This document shows positions 24,949 through 34,985 of a DNA stretch of 64,000 nucleotides, one piece after another (the first letter of the stretch is position 1; each line of letters starts with the position of its first letter). The notes beneath the pieces are model-generated. The model saw only the letters and a program-made list of their open reading frames with translations, made no database searches and had not been told where the DNA came from. The position numbers were made by a program, and so were the translations under genes. Origin of the DNA: Candidatus Dormiibacterota bacterium (GTDB lineage: Bacteria; Chloroflexota; Dormibacteria; Dormibacterales; Dormibacteraceae); contig JAMXLM010000023.1 of assembly GCA_024280995.1 (NCBI GenBank), positions 78,319 through 142,318 on the forward strand, given 5' to 3'.

Positions 24949-25698
24949 CTCCTCGGCCCTCGCCCAGAGGTTCTCCAGCGCAGCAACATGCCTTGGCGTG
25001 TAGATCTGCTCCGGCGGTACGAAATGGTGGACGCCCGCGAACCTCTCCACGTGGATGTCGGCGAACAGCTGCGCCAGGATGCCTCCCTTGAGCGCTTGCT
25101 CGCCGTGAGATAGATCCCCATAGCCGTAGAAGACCGGGAAAGGCGCCGCTCGCAGCAGCTCACGGTCGAAGGTGTAGACGTCAAAAGCGCGGATCATCGC
25201 GGCGATGCCCCCGGGGCGCTTCTGCATCTCCGCGGAGACCGGGCCCGCTTGTGGAGGCGGCAGCTGCGCGCCACGCTTCACCTGCTCGCGGACGAATGTC
25301 GTCATGAACTGATCGCCCTCCAGGCCCTTGAGCCTGTCCTCCAGACCCGTGAAGAACTCGTTCTCCTCTGGTGTCAGGGGACCCGGGATGCGTGCCGGCT
25401 CGAACACGCCGAGGCTCATCACGCGCTTCGGGCGCGTGCCCGAGTATGCGAGCGAGATGAACCCACCGCCCGAGTAGGCGACGAGGTGAAATCGATCCAA
25501 TCCGAGTGAATCGGCGAAGCGGTCGATTGCCGCGACCTCCTCGTCCATCGAGTAATCCGCCGGCGGCTGTGGCTCGCGATAGACCTCGAGGTCTTTCAGG
25601 TGCAGGTCCGCGCCGTCGCCTACGGCTTCGACGAGCGGCCGGTAGCGCTGGGCGGCGGGCGCGACACTTCCGGGGACGCAGATGACCTGGTGCTTCAT
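24922..25698 (-). CDS. Alpha/beta hydrolase
   Basis: The 258-aa protein has the nucleophile elbow VAYSGGG, an N-terminal VICVPGSVAP oxyanion strand, and a late His in VERFAGVHHFVPPEQIY. It matches general carboxylesterase-type hydrolases without pointing to a substrate. The ATG overlaps the stop of the CinA-like gene (ATGA), so it is the second gene of a two-gene operon. Confidence 0.8.
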   Translation of the reverse strand: MKHQVICVPGSVAPAAQRYRPLVEAVGDGADLHLKDLEVYREPQPPADYSMDEEVAAIDRFADSLGLDRFHLVAYSGGGFISLAYSGTRPKRVMSLGVFEPARIPGPLTPEENEFFTGLEDRLKGLEGDQFMTTFVREQVKRGAQLPPPQAGPVSAEMQKRPGGIAAMIRAFDVYTFDRELLRAAPFPVFYGYGDLSHGEQALKGGILAQLFADIHVERFAGVHHFVPPEQIYTPRHVAALENLWARAEESAGQLSPK

Positions 25699-26456
25699 AC
25701 GGGGGCATTCCTCCTGATCTCGTCCAGCGCCGACTCGACTCGCTTCGGGTCCGCGCCAAGCACACGAATGACCAACTCTTTGGTTTCGAAATTCGGATAC
25801 GAACCGACCGACACGTCCGGGTAGGTCGTCTCGAGCTCGCGCATGAGCGGGTAGAAGCGCGCCTCGACTGCGAACATGAAGCGCAGCTCACGCACGGTCG
25901 CCGCGCTGCCGCCGTTCAGGAACTCCGGCTCGATCTCCTCGGTGAATATGCCCTTCATCTCCATCGGCACGCCGGGCAGCACGAAGAGCCGTTTGCCTTT
26001 TGCCTCGTAGATCGCTCCAGGGGCCATGCCGCGTCGGTTTCGAAACACGTGCGCCGGGCCGTCAGGGATTCGCGCCATGCGAGCGTTTCCTTCGGTGGGC
26101 ACAGGCGACTCGAGCAATCCCATCGCGTGCATGCGCTGCACCCGGCGCTCGATGCGAGCTCGAGTCTCCTCCCACACCACGAGCTCCTTGCCGAGCGCCT
26201 CAGCAAGAGCTGCAAAGGTGCGGTCGTCGGGAGTCGGGCCCAGGCCTCCGGTCATGAAGACATCGGTCACGTCGGGGTCTTCGAGCTCGAGGTGCACCTG
26301 GTCGACGATCTCGTGCGGCTTGTCCCGGATCTGCGTCACCCGCTTGAGCGGGTAGCCCAGCAGCCGGAGCCGCTCCGCCATCCAGTGCGAGTTGGTGTCG
26401 AGGGTGAATCCGCCGACCAGCTCGTCGCCGATCGCGACGATGCTGGAGGTTGGCAC
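25695..26456 (-). CDS. CinA N-terminal-type molybdopterin-binding domain protein
   Basis: The 253-aa protein opens SSIVAIGDELVGGFTLDTNSHWMAERL and has MTGGLGPTPDDRT and FVLPGVPMEMKGIF, the hallmarks of the MoaB/MogA-like domain of CinA (NMN/ADP-ribose metabolism). The C-terminal amidase domain of full CinA is absent, as in the stand-alone form. The start is set at GTG 26456; the open frame continues to 26660 but overlaps the divergent acylphosphatase gene. Confidence 0.85.
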   Translation of the reverse strand: MPTSSIVAIGDELVGGFTLDTNSHWMAERLRLLGYPLKRVTQIRDKPHEIVDQVHLELEDPDVTDVFMTGGLGPTPDDRTFAALAEALGKELVVWEETRARIERRVQRMHAMGLLESPVPTEGNARMARIPDGPAHVFRNRRGMAPGAIYEAKGKRLFVLPGVPMEMKGIFTEEIEPEFLNGGSAATVRELRFMFAVEARFYPLMRELETTYPDVSVGSYPNFETKELVIRVLGADPKRVESALDEIRRNAPV

Positions 26457-26474
26457 CGGACGAGCATATAGAGA

Positions 26475-26747
26475 GTGGAACGTCTGCATGCGGTCGTTCA
26501 TGGCGACGTCCAGGGCGTGGGGTTCCGATACTTCGTTCAGCGCTCCGCTGCCCAGCTCGCGCTGAGCGGATGGGTGCGCAACAACGACGACGGCACCGTC
26601 GAGCTGGTGGCGGAAGGAAGCCGGGACAAGCTCGAGGAGCTCAAGCGGGCGGTCGAGCAAGGACCCCGAATGGCCACCGTCTCACGCGTCGACGCCGACT
26701 GGTCGAGCGGCACGGGAACTCTCCACGGATTCGACCTCTCGTGGTGA
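26475..26747 (+). CDS. acyP: Acylphosphatase
   Basis: This small enzyme (90 aa) hydrolyses acyl phosphates. The motif HGDVQGVGFRYFVQRSA holds the catalytic Arg, and GWVRNNDDGTVELVAEG holds the catalytic Asn. GTG start. It diverges from the CinA-like gene with an 18-bp gap. Confidence 0.92.
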   Translation: MERLHAVVHGDVQGVGFRYFVQRSAAQLALSGWVRNNDDGTVELVAEGSRDKLEELKRAVEQGPRMATVSRVDADWSSGTGTLHGFDLSW

Positions 26748-26813
26748 TCCGCAACTTCCTTTAACGTATGCGTCCGCAACTTCAGTAGACGGTCTCGCGG
26801 TAAGAGGGAGGAA

Positions 26814-28841
26814 ATGGACCCGAGTACAGCCTGGTTTGGCGTGGCCGGAGGACTGGCCGCGGTCGCTTTCGCGGTCTTTTTGATCTTCATGGTGCTCCGG
26901 CAGCCGGCGGGCAACGACCGCATGCGGGAGATCGCCGGTGCGATCCAGGAAGGCGCCGCGGCCTACCTCAACCGCCAGTACACGGTCATCGCGATCATCG
27001 GCGTGGTCATCGCCATCGTCATCGGCCTCTTCATCGGCTGGAAGACGGCCGGCCTGTACATCGTCGGTGCCGTGCTTTCGGCGGCCGCCGGCTACGTCGG
27101 CATGAACATCGCCGTGCGCGCCAACCTCCGCACGGCGGAAGCGGCGCGAGGCGGGTTGAACAAGGCTCTTCAAGTTGCGTTCCGCGGTGGCGCGGTCACC
27201 GGGTTCATGGTCGTCGGCCTTGGGCTGCTCGGCGTCTCGGCCGCCTATCTCGTCTTCAAGGACCCCGACGTGCTCGTCGGGCTGGCTTTCGGCGCGAGCC
27301 TCGTCTCTGTGTTCGCCCGCCTCGGCGGTGGCATCTACACCAAGGCAGCCGACGTCGGCGCCGACCTGGTCGGCAAGGTTGAGGCCGGGATTCCTGAAGA
27401 CGACCCCCGCAACCCCGCGGTCATCGCCGACAACGTCGGCGACAACGTGGGCGATGACGCCGGCATGGCCGCCGACCTGTTCGAGACGTACGCCGTGACG
27501 ATGATCGCGGCGATGCTCCTCGCCTCGCTGCTGTTCAAGAACCAGATCGGCTGGGTCGTCTACCCGCTGCTGCTTGGGGCTGTCAGCGTGGTGGGCTCGA
27601 TCGTCGGAACGTTCTTCGTCCGCGTCTTCAACCCGCGCTGGATCATGGGCGCGTTGTACGCGGGCCTGCTCGTAGCCGTCGTGATCGCGGTCGTCGGCTT
27701 CTTCCTTGTGACGAACTACATGAAGAGCGGCGGTTATCTGTCCGGCTTCGACCATGACCCCATGAACCTCTTCTTCTGCGCGCTCGTGGGCGTGGTGGTC
27801 ACCGTGCTGATCGTCGCCATCACCGAGTTCTTCACCGAGACTGCGTACTGGCCGGTGCACCTGATCGCGAAAGCCTCGGTCACGGGCCACGCGACGAACA
27901 TCATCGCGGGCCAGGCGATCGGCATGATGGCAACCGCGCTGCCGGTCGTCGTCATCGCCTCAGGCATCCTCATCAGCTATGGCCTTGGAGGCCTATTCGG
28001 AATCGCCATCGCCGCGGTGGCGATGCTCTCGATGACCGGAATCATCGTCGCGATCGACGCCTACGGCCCGATCACTGACAACGCGGGGGGCATCGCCGAG
28101 ATGGCGAAGCTGCCTCCGGAGGTGCGCGCGATCACCGACCCCCTCGACGCGGTGGGCAACACGACCAAGGCCGTGACGAAGGGCTACGCGATCGGCTCGG
28201 CCGGGCTGGCCGCGCTCGTGCTGTTCGCCTCCTACACGCAGGAGCTCGCGCGCGCCGGTCACCCGACGAAGTTCGAGCTGTCCGACCCGCTCGTCATCGC
28301 GGGCCTGTTCCTCGGAGGGATCCTTCCTTTCCTGTTCGGCTCGCTGGCGATGCTCGCCGTCGGCCGTGCGGGCGGCCTGGTCGTCGAGGAGGTGCGGCGC
28401 CAGTTCCGCGAGATCCCGGGCATCCTCGCCGGAACCGCGCGACCGGAGTACGGCACCGCGGTCCGCATCGTGACCGCCGCGGCGCAGCGGGAGATGATCC
28501 TGCCGGGAATCATCCCGGTGGTCGCCCCGATCGCGGTCGGCTTCCTCCTCGGACCGCGCGCGCTGGGCGGGATGCTGCTCGGCGCCATCGTCACCGGCCT
28601 GTTTCTGGCCATTCAGATGACGAGCGGCGGCGCGGCGTGGGACAACGCGAAGAAGTACATCGAGGAAGGCAATTACGGCGGCAAGGGCTCGGACGCGCAC
28701 AAGGCGGCGGTCACCGGGGACACCGTGGGAGACCCGAACAAGGACACGGCCGGACCCGCCATCAACCCGATGATCAAGGTGGTCAACATCATCGCCATCC
28801 TGATCGCGGCCTCGGTCGCGGCGAACTACCTGATCCGCTAG
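26814..28841 (+). CDS. hppA: H+-translocating pyrophosphatase, K+-independent
   Basis: A 675-aa, roughly 16-helix membrane pump that couples PPi hydrolysis to proton export. Signatures: [20 protein letters not shown] (substrate site), [20 protein letters not shown], and [21 protein letters not shown]. The K+-dependence position is Lys452 in GNTTKA, which marks the K+-independent class (Ala in K+-dependent pumps). GGGAGGAA gives a strong ribosome site. The PPi-type phosphofructokinase in the same window is a likely metabolic counterpart. Confidence 0.96.
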   Translation: MDPSTAWFGVAGGLAAVAFAVFLIFMVLRQPAGNDRMREIAGAIQEGAAAYLNRQYTVIAIIGVVIAIVIGLFIGWKTAGLYIVGAVLSAAAGYVGMNIAVRANLRTAEAARGGLNKALQVAFRGGAVTGFMVVGLGLLGVSAAYLVFKDPDVLVGLAFGASLVSVFARLGGGIYTKAADVGADLVGKVEAGIPEDDPRNPAVIADNVGDNVGDDAGMAADLFETYAVTMIAAMLLASLLFKNQIGWVVYPLLLGAVSVVGSIVGTFFVRVFNPRWIMGALYAGLLVAVVIAVVGFFLVTNYMKSGGYLSGFDHDPMNLFFCALVGVVVTVLIVAITEFFTETAYWPVHLIAKASVTGHATNIIAGQAIGMMATALPVVVIASGILISYGLGGLFGIAIAAVAMLSMTGIIVAIDAYGPITDNAGGIAEMAKLPPEVRAITDPLDAVGNTTKAVTKGYAIGSAGLAALVLFASYTQELARAGHPTKFELSDPLVIAGLFLGGILPFLFGSLAMLAVGRAGGLVVEEVRRQFREIPGILAGTARPEYGTAVRIVTAAAQREMILPGIIPVVAPIAVGFLLGPRALGGMLLGAIVTGLFLAIQMTSGGAAWDNAKKYIEEGNYGGKGSDAHKAAVTGDTVGDPNKDTAGPAINPMIKVVNIIAILIAASVAANYLIR

Positions 28842-28866
28842 GGACGGGTACTACACTCCAGAAGGG

Positions 28867-29196
28867 GTGGACGACTACCAGAAGGAGATCGCCGACCTCG
28901 AAACCCAGGTCGAGCAGCTGGTCGAGGCCGAAGGCGACGCCAAGACCATCGCCGAGCTGTCGATGCAGCTCGAGATCCTGAAGGCCATCTACGCGCGCGC
29001 CACCGACCTACACCGGCGCGGCGTCGACGACGAGGGCTTGCGCTACGGCCTCCGCATCCAGGGCTACGGAGACTGGACGCTCGAAAACGTATATGCCTTC
29101 GTCTACGAGCGCGCGGTCGAGCTCGAGCCGGCGGCGCACAGTACCTTCGTCGGTGGGATCCGTTCCGCCGACTTCGCGCTGATGCTGAATTCGTAA
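28867..29196 (+). CDS. Small coiled-coil hypothetical protein
   Basis: 109 aa. The first 45 residues (KEIADLETQVEQLVEAEGD) predict a coiled coil; the rest is mixed with aromatic residues (GYGDWTLENVYAFVYERAVEL). A GTG start with AAGGGG directly before it, and TACACT (28852-28857) as a possible -10 box. No family recognised. It precedes the AMP-ligase gene by 16 nt and may be cotranscribed. Confidence 0.6.
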   Translation: MDDYQKEIADLETQVEQLVEAEGDAKTIAELSMQLEILKAIYARATDLHRRGVDDEGLRYGLRIQGYGDWTLENVYAFVYERAVELEPAAHSTFVGGIRSADFALMLNS

Positions 29197-29212
29197 GGGA
29201 GGAGGAAGGCTC

Positions 29213-30766
29213 ATGGAGACTCCGCTGACGCCACTCGAGTTCGCTCGCCGGACCCGCAAGCTGTACGGAGACCGCGTGGGAGTCGTCGACGGCGATCTCG
29301 GTCTGACCTACGAGCAGTTCTTCGACCGGTGCGACAGGTGGTCGTCGGCGCTCCAGGGGATGGGGGTGAGGAAAGGCGATCGTGTCGCTTACATCGCGCC
29401 CAACACGCACCAGCAGCTCGAGTCGTTCTATGCGGTTCCTCAGATCGGCGCCGTGCTGGTGCCGATCAACTTCCGGCTGACGGCGGAGGACTTCGTCTAC
29501 ATCGCCAACCACTCCGGGGCCTCCGTGCTGTGCGTGCATCCGGATTACGTGGGCGCAATCGAAGGCGTTCGTTCCCAGCTCGAGACGGTCAAGCACGTCG
29601 TCGTCCTCGGCGACGAGTACGAGGCCGCGCTGTCACGCGCCAAGCCGGCGTTCCAGCGACCCGAGATCGACGAGAACGACCTGCTCGCCCTCAACTACAC
29701 GAGCGGCACGACCGCCAAGCCGAAGGGCGTGATGATCACCCACCGCAACGCGTGGATGAACGTGATGGACACGCTGGTGCACTTCCACATCACCGTGGAC
29801 GACGTCTACCTGTGGACCCTGCCGATGTTCCACGCCAACGGCTGGACGTTCGTGTGGATCATCACGGCGGTCGGTGGGCGGCACATCTGCCTCCCGAAGG
29901 TCGAGCCCGCCCGGGTGTTCGACCTGATCCGCAGTGAGAAGGTCGGCTGGCTCTGCGCCGCGCCGACCGTGCTGATATCGCTGGCGAACGCGCCCGCCGA
30001 CGTGCGAGGCGACGTTCCCAGGGGAGTCCACGTCGTCACCGCTGGGGCGCCGCCCGCCGCGGCGACGATCGAACGCCTGGAGGGCGAATTCGGGTGGGAG
30101 GTGACGCAGGTCTACGGCCTGACCGAGACCTCGCCTTTCCTGACGATCTGTGAGCCGCGGCCCGAGCACAGGTCGCTGTCCGCGTCCGAGCTCGCGGTGA
30201 TCAAGGCGCGGACGGGCGTGGAGATGATCGGAGCGGGCGAGCTGCGCGTGGTCGACGAAAACGGCGCGGACGTTCCGGCCGACGGCCAGACCCTCGGCGA
30301 GATCGTCCATCGGGGCAACGTCATCCTCAAGGGCTACTACAACGACCCGGAGGCAACCGAGAAGGTGATGGGCGACGGCTGGTTCCACACCGGCGACGCC
30401 GCCGTGGTCCACCCCGACGGCTACGTCGAGATCCGCGACCGGATCAAGGACGTGATCATCAGCGGCGGCGAGAACATCTCCTCCATCGAGGTCGAGGGCG
30501 TGCTGCTTCGCCACCCCGCGGTCCAGGAGGCCGCGATCGTCGGCCTGCCGCATGAGAAGTGGGGCGAGGCGCCGTTCGCGTACGTGGTCTTGAAGCCCGG
30601 CGCGACGGCGACCGAGGCGGAGCTGATCGCTTTCACCCGCGAACGGCTGGCCCACTTCAAGGCACCGCACGGCGTGACCTTCGTTGCCGAGCTGCCGAAG
30701 ACGGCGACCGGCAAGATCCAGAAGTTCGTCCTGAGGAAGGGCGCCGCCGCGATCGTCAGGCAGTAG
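29213..30766 (+). CDS. Medium/long-chain fatty-acid-CoA ligase (AMP-forming)
   Basis: The 517-aa adenylate-forming enzyme activates a carboxylate via an acyl-AMP to acyl-CoA. Motifs: P-loop NYTSGTTAKPKGVMITHRN, VYGLTETSP, GWFHTGDAAVVHPDGYVEIRDR, and the C-terminal catalytic Lys in PKTATGKIQK. GGGAGGAGG precedes the ATG. It would feed acyl-CoAs to the 19-23 kb operon. Confidence 0.93.
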   Translation: METPLTPLEFARRTRKLYGDRVGVVDGDLGLTYEQFFDRCDRWSSALQGMGVRKGDRVAYIAPNTHQQLESFYAVPQIGAVLVPINFRLTAEDFVYIANHSGASVLCVHPDYVGAIEGVRSQLETVKHVVVLGDEYEAALSRAKPAFQRPEIDENDLLALNYTSGTTAKPKGVMITHRNAWMNVMDTLVHFHITVDDVYLWTLPMFHANGWTFVWIITAVGGRHICLPKVEPARVFDLIRSEKVGWLCAAPTVLISLANAPADVRGDVPRGVHVVTAGAPPAAATIERLEGEFGWEVTQVYGLTETSPFLTICEPRPEHRSLSASELAVIKARTGVEMIGAGELRVVDENGADVPADGQTLGEIVHRGNVILKGYYNDPEATEKVMGDGWFHTGDAAVVHPDGYVEIRDRIKDVIISGGENISSIEVEGVLLRHPAVQEAAIVGLPHEKWGEAPFAYVVLKPGATATEAELIAFTRERLAHFKAPHGVTFVAELPKTATGKIQKFVLRKGAAAIVRQ

Positions 30767-30780
30767 AGCCCTCGAGTCGC

Positions 30781-31188
30781 CTAGTAGCCGTCCCTGCCAG
30801 TGACCAGCTGCGCGACTCCGAGCAGAATGACCAACCCTGCAAGGCCCCAGGAGAATGCAGCGCCTGCGAGATAGGACGCACGCACAAACGTTGACCGCCC
30901 GGCACGGCCAAACAGTGGGCTCACGCTCGTGTTCATGCTGTAAATGAGTTCGACAGTCAGGACCATCGCGCCACCTAAACCCAGCGTCGTTGCGGCGTAG
31001 TTCCTCCCCAGCAGGAGGCCGACTCCAGCCAATATCCAAGCGACAACCGCGACGGCGGCTTCTATCACCCAACGCCGCTGTGCAGGCCCCAACCGTTCGA
31101 ACCAACTCTGGCTAGTAGCTGCCCGACGACGATGCGGTGAATCTGAGCTCCTCGCTTCGGGTTCTGCGAAGTCCGGCGGCTCCATCAA
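30781..31188 (-). CDS. Hypothetical protein with three membrane helices
   Basis: 135 aa. A polar, basic N-terminus (about 1-38) is followed by three hydrophobic segments (VIEAAVAVVAWILAGVGLLLG, LGLGGAMVLTVELIYSM, and the final AAFSWGLAGLVILLGVAQLV). No family recognised. It lies directly downstream of the interrupted DUF222-HNH gene on the same strand (8-nt gap to that gene's ancestral stop). Confidence 0.6.
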   Translation of the reverse strand: MMEPPDFAEPEARSSDSPHRRRAATSQSWFERLGPAQRRWVIEAAVAVVAWILAGVGLLLGRNYAATTLGLGGAMVLTVELIYSMNTSVSPLFGRAGRSTFVRASYLAGAAFSWGLAGLVILLGVAQLVTGRDGY

Positions 31189-31196
31189 AGATGACT

Positions 31197-32285
31197 TTAG
31201 TCTGGTCCTCGCGGCAGCCCGAACGTGACCGTCGGGGCGATGGTCACGATCTGATCTTCAGTCCTGACCAGCTGCCAGCCACCCTAATGGACCATCCGAT
31301 GGTGGCGCTTGCACAGCAGGACCATGTTTTCGAGGTTGGTTGCCCCGCCGTCCACCCAATGGACGACGTGATGTCCGTCGCAAAACGAAGCGGTTCTCTC
31401 GCAACCCGGCCACTGGCAGTGCCCGTCGCGAATCTTGAGCGCGCTGCGCAGTCCGGCGGACACAACTCGCTTCGACCGACCGAGGTCGATCGCTACCGAG
31501 TCCTGGCTCAGCAAGACACGCGCGACGCTGCAGTCGCATGCGATCCGCTGCACGGAGGCGGCGGAGATGGGCAGCGAGAACTCCATCTCGCCGGCCGCGG
31601 CACCGACGAGGCCCCGCAGCGTCTCGACCGTCGCGGTGACCTGCAGATTGACGGTGCGGTTGCCCGTGACCTTCTCATAGAAGGCGTCCGCCATCCGCTG
31701 ATCGCGAGTTCGATCGTCGTGAGCCCCTGAGGGCCTCGCGAGAGGCTCGAGAGCCTGGCGTACTTCCGCGCCACTGATCGGGTCCAGGACGCCGCTCAGC
31801 AGCAGGCTTCCATCCTCCGCTGTGCTCAGGTGCAGGCTTCGGCCCTCGGCCACATGCTCCTGCTCTTCCTTGTAGGCCGTTGCGTCGATCGAGTGCCGGT
31901 AGTGAAGGCACTTGTAGTGGAACCTGCCCGGCGAGCTCTCGAGTGCGACCGGCAGCAGCCCCGCCTCATCGAATCGCCGGCCCACCGCCTGCGCGGTCCG
32001 CGCCATTGCCACTACGTGGGCGAAACCCAGCCGGCCCGCACCCATCTCTCTGATCGTCTCTGTGAGTACAGCCTTTCCGACCGCGACGTAGTTCGCCGCC
32101 ACAGAGCTGGTGACCTTGCAGTTGAAGCGGATCCAGTCGATCGCGCTGGCGAAGCCTTCGTCGTCCCACTCATCGCCCGCGGCGAATTGCGCGGCCAGGC
32201 GAGATTGCTTGAGCTGGAGCGCGTCGATCTCCCTCTGGGTGGATATCAGCTCCTCCTGGAGGTCGGCGAGAGCCATCGCGAACAT
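31197..32285 (-). pseudogene. DUF222/HNH endonuclease interrupted by an in-frame amber codon
   Basis: The N-terminal DUF222 (13E12-type) helical domain is followed by an HNH nuclease domain with CQWPGCERTASFCDGHHVVHW and NMVLLCKRHHRMVH. The frame then meets TAG at 31284-31286. Beyond it the same frame continues GGWQLVRTEDQIVTIAPTVT and on to TAA at 31197-31199, which is the normal family C-terminus; a single G-to-T change (GAG to TAG, in the usual HEGGW) explains it. The nuclease residues precede the stop, so a truncated product could still be active. Start ATG 32285 is 6 nt after a -10 box; TTG 32291 is the first possible start. Confidence 0.8.
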
Positions 32286-32291
32286 GAACAA

Positions 32292-32320
32292 ATGATACGA
32301 AAAAACGTTCTATAATACAA
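32292..32320 (-). promoter_or_regulatory. Sigma-70-type promoter of the HNH gene
   Basis: On the minus strand: TTGTAT (32320-32315), 17-bp spacer, TATCAT (32297-32292), then six bases and ATG. The stretch is unusually AT-rich. The plus strand also carries a perfect TATAAT at 32311-32316, which could serve the ligase gene at 32413, though without a clear -35 box. Confidence 0.6.
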
Positions 32321-32412
32321 GAGCTCAATACATAAATTCATATTCCAACCAGCGTCGCCCTGAGCAACCAGAGCCCGGTCACCACGCCCTCTTCACAGAA
32401 ACGTTCTGCTAC

Positions 32413-33927
32413 GTGCAAAGATTTCGGGCAGTGGATCTACCGGACCAGTACAACGTCGGTGCGGATCTTCTGGAGCGGAACCTCCCCGACCGCGCGAACA
32501 AGGTCGCGATCCACTCCGCCAACGCCGACGTCACGTACGGCGACCTCTTCAAGCTCGCAAACGGCGCCGCCCGCCGCCTCCTCGACCTCGGCGTCAGGCG
32601 CGAAGAGCGTGTCCTCATCTGCGGCTTCGACACCCCCGGCTGGGTCGCCTCGTTCCTGGGCGCGATCCGGATCGGCGCCATCCCCGTTCCCGTGAACCCC
32701 GTTCTACAGCGCACCGACGACTACACGCACTTCGTCGACGACTCGCTGGCCCGGGTCGTCATCGTGGACGCAGCGAGCGAGGAGAAGCTCAAGCCGATCG
32801 CCGCCGAGCTTCTGCGCGGCGACCAGATCGAGCCAGGGGACGAGATCGAACCCGCGCCGACCCGCAAGGACGACATGGCCTTCTGGCTTTACAGCTCGGG
32901 CAGCACGGGCAAGCCGAAGGCCGTGGTCCACCTCCAGCACGACATCCCGTACACGTGTGAGACGTACGCCGTCCAGGTGCTGGGCATCACGGAGGCCGAC
33001 ACGACCTTCTCCACCACCGGGCTCTTCCACGCCTACGGCTTCGGCAATAACCTCACGTTTCCCTACTGGGTGGGCGCCTCGACCGTCCTGCACGCGGGGC
33101 GGCATACGCCGCAAACCGTCCTCGACACCATCGAGCATCACAAGCCCACGCTCTTCTTCTCGGCGCCCACGCTCTACAACGCGCTTCTCAACTTCGAAGG
33201 CGCGAAGTCCCGGGACCTCTCGAGCATCCGGCACTGCGTCGCCGCTGCCGAGGCCCTCCCGGCCGAGGTCTGGCGCCGCTGGAAAGAAGCCTTCGGACTG
33301 ACCATCCTCGACGGCGTCGGCTCGACCGAGATGCTGCACATCTACTGCTCGAACCGCCTGGACGAGGTCAGGCCGGGCAGCAGCGGCAAGCCGGTCCCCG
33401 GCTACGAGCTGAAGATCCTCGACGAGGACGGCACGCCGGTGAAGCATGGCGAGGCCGGCGACATGTACGTCAAGGGCGACAGCGCGCTCGCGCTGTACTG
33501 GGCGCAGCACGAGAAGACCAAGGCCAGCATCCTCGGCGAGTGGTTCTTCACCGGTGATCGCTATCGCGTCGACGAAGAGGGCTTCTACTGGTACGAGGGC
33601 CGAAGCGACGACATGATCAAGGTCAGCGGGCTTTGGGTCTCGCCGATCGAGATCGAGTCCGCCCTGCTCGAGCATCCCTCGGTCGCGGAGAGCGCGGTCG
33701 TCGGCGTCGAGGTGGACGGCTTCACCAAGATCAAGGCGTTCGTGATCGCCAGGCCTTTGACCGAGACCGACGAGACGCTGGTCATCGAGCTGCAGGAGCA
33801 CTGCAAGACTCGGCTGCAGCGCTATCAGTACCCTCACATGATCGAATTCGTGACCGAGCTGCCCAAGACTGTGACCGGCAAGATCCAGCGCTACAAATTG
33901 CGCGAGAAGGAAGCCGCACCTGTCTGA
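32413..33927 (+). CDS. Benzoate-CoA-ligase-like acyl-CoA synthetase
   Basis: The 504-aa protein shows the benzoate/aryl-CoA ligase arrangement: YNVGADLLERNL near the N-terminus, AFWLYSSGSTGKPKAVVHL, TGLFHAYGFGNNLTFPYWVGA, GVGSTEMLHIYCSN, and catalytic Lys in PKTVTGKIQRYKLRE. It likely activates an aromatic or branched acid. The GTG start at 32413 is uncertain; GTG 32431 gives the more usual short N-terminus. It precedes the leu-like cassette by 7 nt. Confidence 0.85.
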   Translation: MQRFRAVDLPDQYNVGADLLERNLPDRANKVAIHSANADVTYGDLFKLANGAARRLLDLGVRREERVLICGFDTPGWVASFLGAIRIGAIPVPVNPVLQRTDDYTHFVDDSLARVVIVDAASEEKLKPIAAELLRGDQIEPGDEIEPAPTRKDDMAFWLYSSGSTGKPKAVVHLQHDIPYTCETYAVQVLGITEADTTFSTTGLFHAYGFGNNLTFPYWVGASTVLHAGRHTPQTVLDTIEHHKPTLFFSAPTLYNALLNFEGAKSRDLSSIRHCVAAAEALPAEVWRRWKEAFGLTILDGVGSTEMLHIYCSNRLDEVRPGSSGKPVPGYELKILDEDGTPVKHGEAGDMYVKGDSALALYWAQHEKTKASILGEWFFTGDRYRVDEEGFYWYEGRSDDMIKVSGLWVSPIEIESALLEHPSVAESAVVGVEVDGFTKIKAFVIARPLTETDETLVIELQEHCKTRLQRYQYPHMIEFVTELPKTVTGKIQRYKLREKEAAPV

Positions 33928-33934
33928 GCAATTA

Positions 33935-34981
33935 GTGCGCCCTGCGCGCGCCCGGCGCCACATCGCGGTCCTCCCTTGTGACGGCGCGGGCAAGGAGGTC
34001 GTACCCGAGGCGGTCAAGGTCATGAAGGCTGCGGGGGCCGACTACGACTTCCAGGAATACGACGTCAACGCCGACCAGTACATGCGCACCGGCGAGCCGA
34101 TCCCGGCCCAGATCTGGAGCGACCTGGAGAAGGCCGACTCGATCCTCTTCGGCGCAGTCGGCGACCCACGCGTCAACGACGCGGCCTACCTCGCCGGCGT
34201 TCTTCTTCGGCTGCGCTTCGAGCTCGACCTGTACGTCAACCTGCGCCCGGCGAAGCTCTACGACGACCGCCTGTCGCCGCTGCGCAAGGAGGAAAGGCGA
34301 AAGATCGATCTCCTGATCCTCCGCGAGAACACCGAAGGCCTGTACGTCGGCATGGGCGGGCGGTTCAAGAAGGGCACAGAGGAGGAGGTTGCGATCCAGG
34401 AGGACGTCAACACCTACCTCGGCGTCACGCGGATCATCGATTACGCATTCAAGGTGGCCGAGCGCGAGGTGGTGATGGTCGACAAGTCCAACGCCATGAC
34501 CTACGCCGGCGCGCTGTGGCAGGAGAGGTGGAAGGAGGTCGCTCGGCGCTACCCGCATATCAAGACGCGACATCTATACGTGGACGCCGCGGCGATGCAG
34601 CTCGTCCGCGACCCGACGCAGTTCGAGGTGATCGTCACCGGCAACCTTTTCGGCGACATCCTCTCCGACCTGACCGCGGAGCTGATCGGAGGCATGGGCA
34701 TCGCGCCCTCCGGCAACGTCAACCCCGAGACCAAGCGCGGCCTGTTCGAGCCCGTGCACGGCACCGCGCCGGACATCGCCGGCAAGGGGCTGGTCAACCC
34801 GATCGGGGCGATTTTGAGCGCCTCTATGATGGTTAGACATCTGGGCCAACAAGAGATGGCGAGCGCGATCGAGGGTGCGGTCGAATCGGCTCTCCGCGCG
34901 GGCGAGTGCACGCGCGACCTCGGCGGCAGCCTCTCGACCAGCGAAGTCGGTGACGCCGTAGCGAAGAGGTTGAGGGACTAA
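33935..34981 (+). CDS. leuB: 3-isopropylmalate dehydrogenase family protein
   Basis: This 348-aa beta-decarboxylating dehydrogenase has the metal-binding and NAD-binding blocks (VMVDKSNAMTYAGALWQ, GNLFGDILSDLTAELIGGMGIAPSGN, LFEPVHGTAPDIAGKG). The substrate-loop reads LRENTEGLYVGMGG; classical LeuB has LRELTGG and actinobacterial LeuB VREGTEG, while RENTEG is shared with homoisocitrate and tartrate dehydrogenases. Context (leuC, leuD, leuA-like genes immediately downstream) favours isopropylmalate or a homologous chain-elongation substrate. Confidence 0.85.
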   Translation: MRPARARRHIAVLPCDGAGKEVVPEAVKVMKAAGADYDFQEYDVNADQYMRTGEPIPAQIWSDLEKADSILFGAVGDPRVNDAAYLAGVLLRLRFELDLYVNLRPAKLYDDRLSPLRKEERRKIDLLILRENTEGLYVGMGGRFKKGTEEEVAIQEDVNTYLGVTRIIDYAFKVAEREVVMVDKSNAMTYAGALWQERWKEVARRYPHIKTRHLYVDAAAMQLVRDPTQFEVIVTGNLFGDILSDLTAELIGGMGIAPSGNVNPETKRGLFEPVHGTAPDIAGKGLVNPIGAILSASMMVRHLGQQEMASAIEGAVESALRAGECTRDLGGSLSTSEVGDAVAKRLRD

Positions 34982-34985
34982 GCCA

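Noticed and set aside
24066..25091. Plus-strand 341-aa ORF over the sigma factor gene
   Set aside because: Arg/Gly/Ala-rich out-of-frame reading of the sigma factor gene; the sigma frame has all domain motifs.
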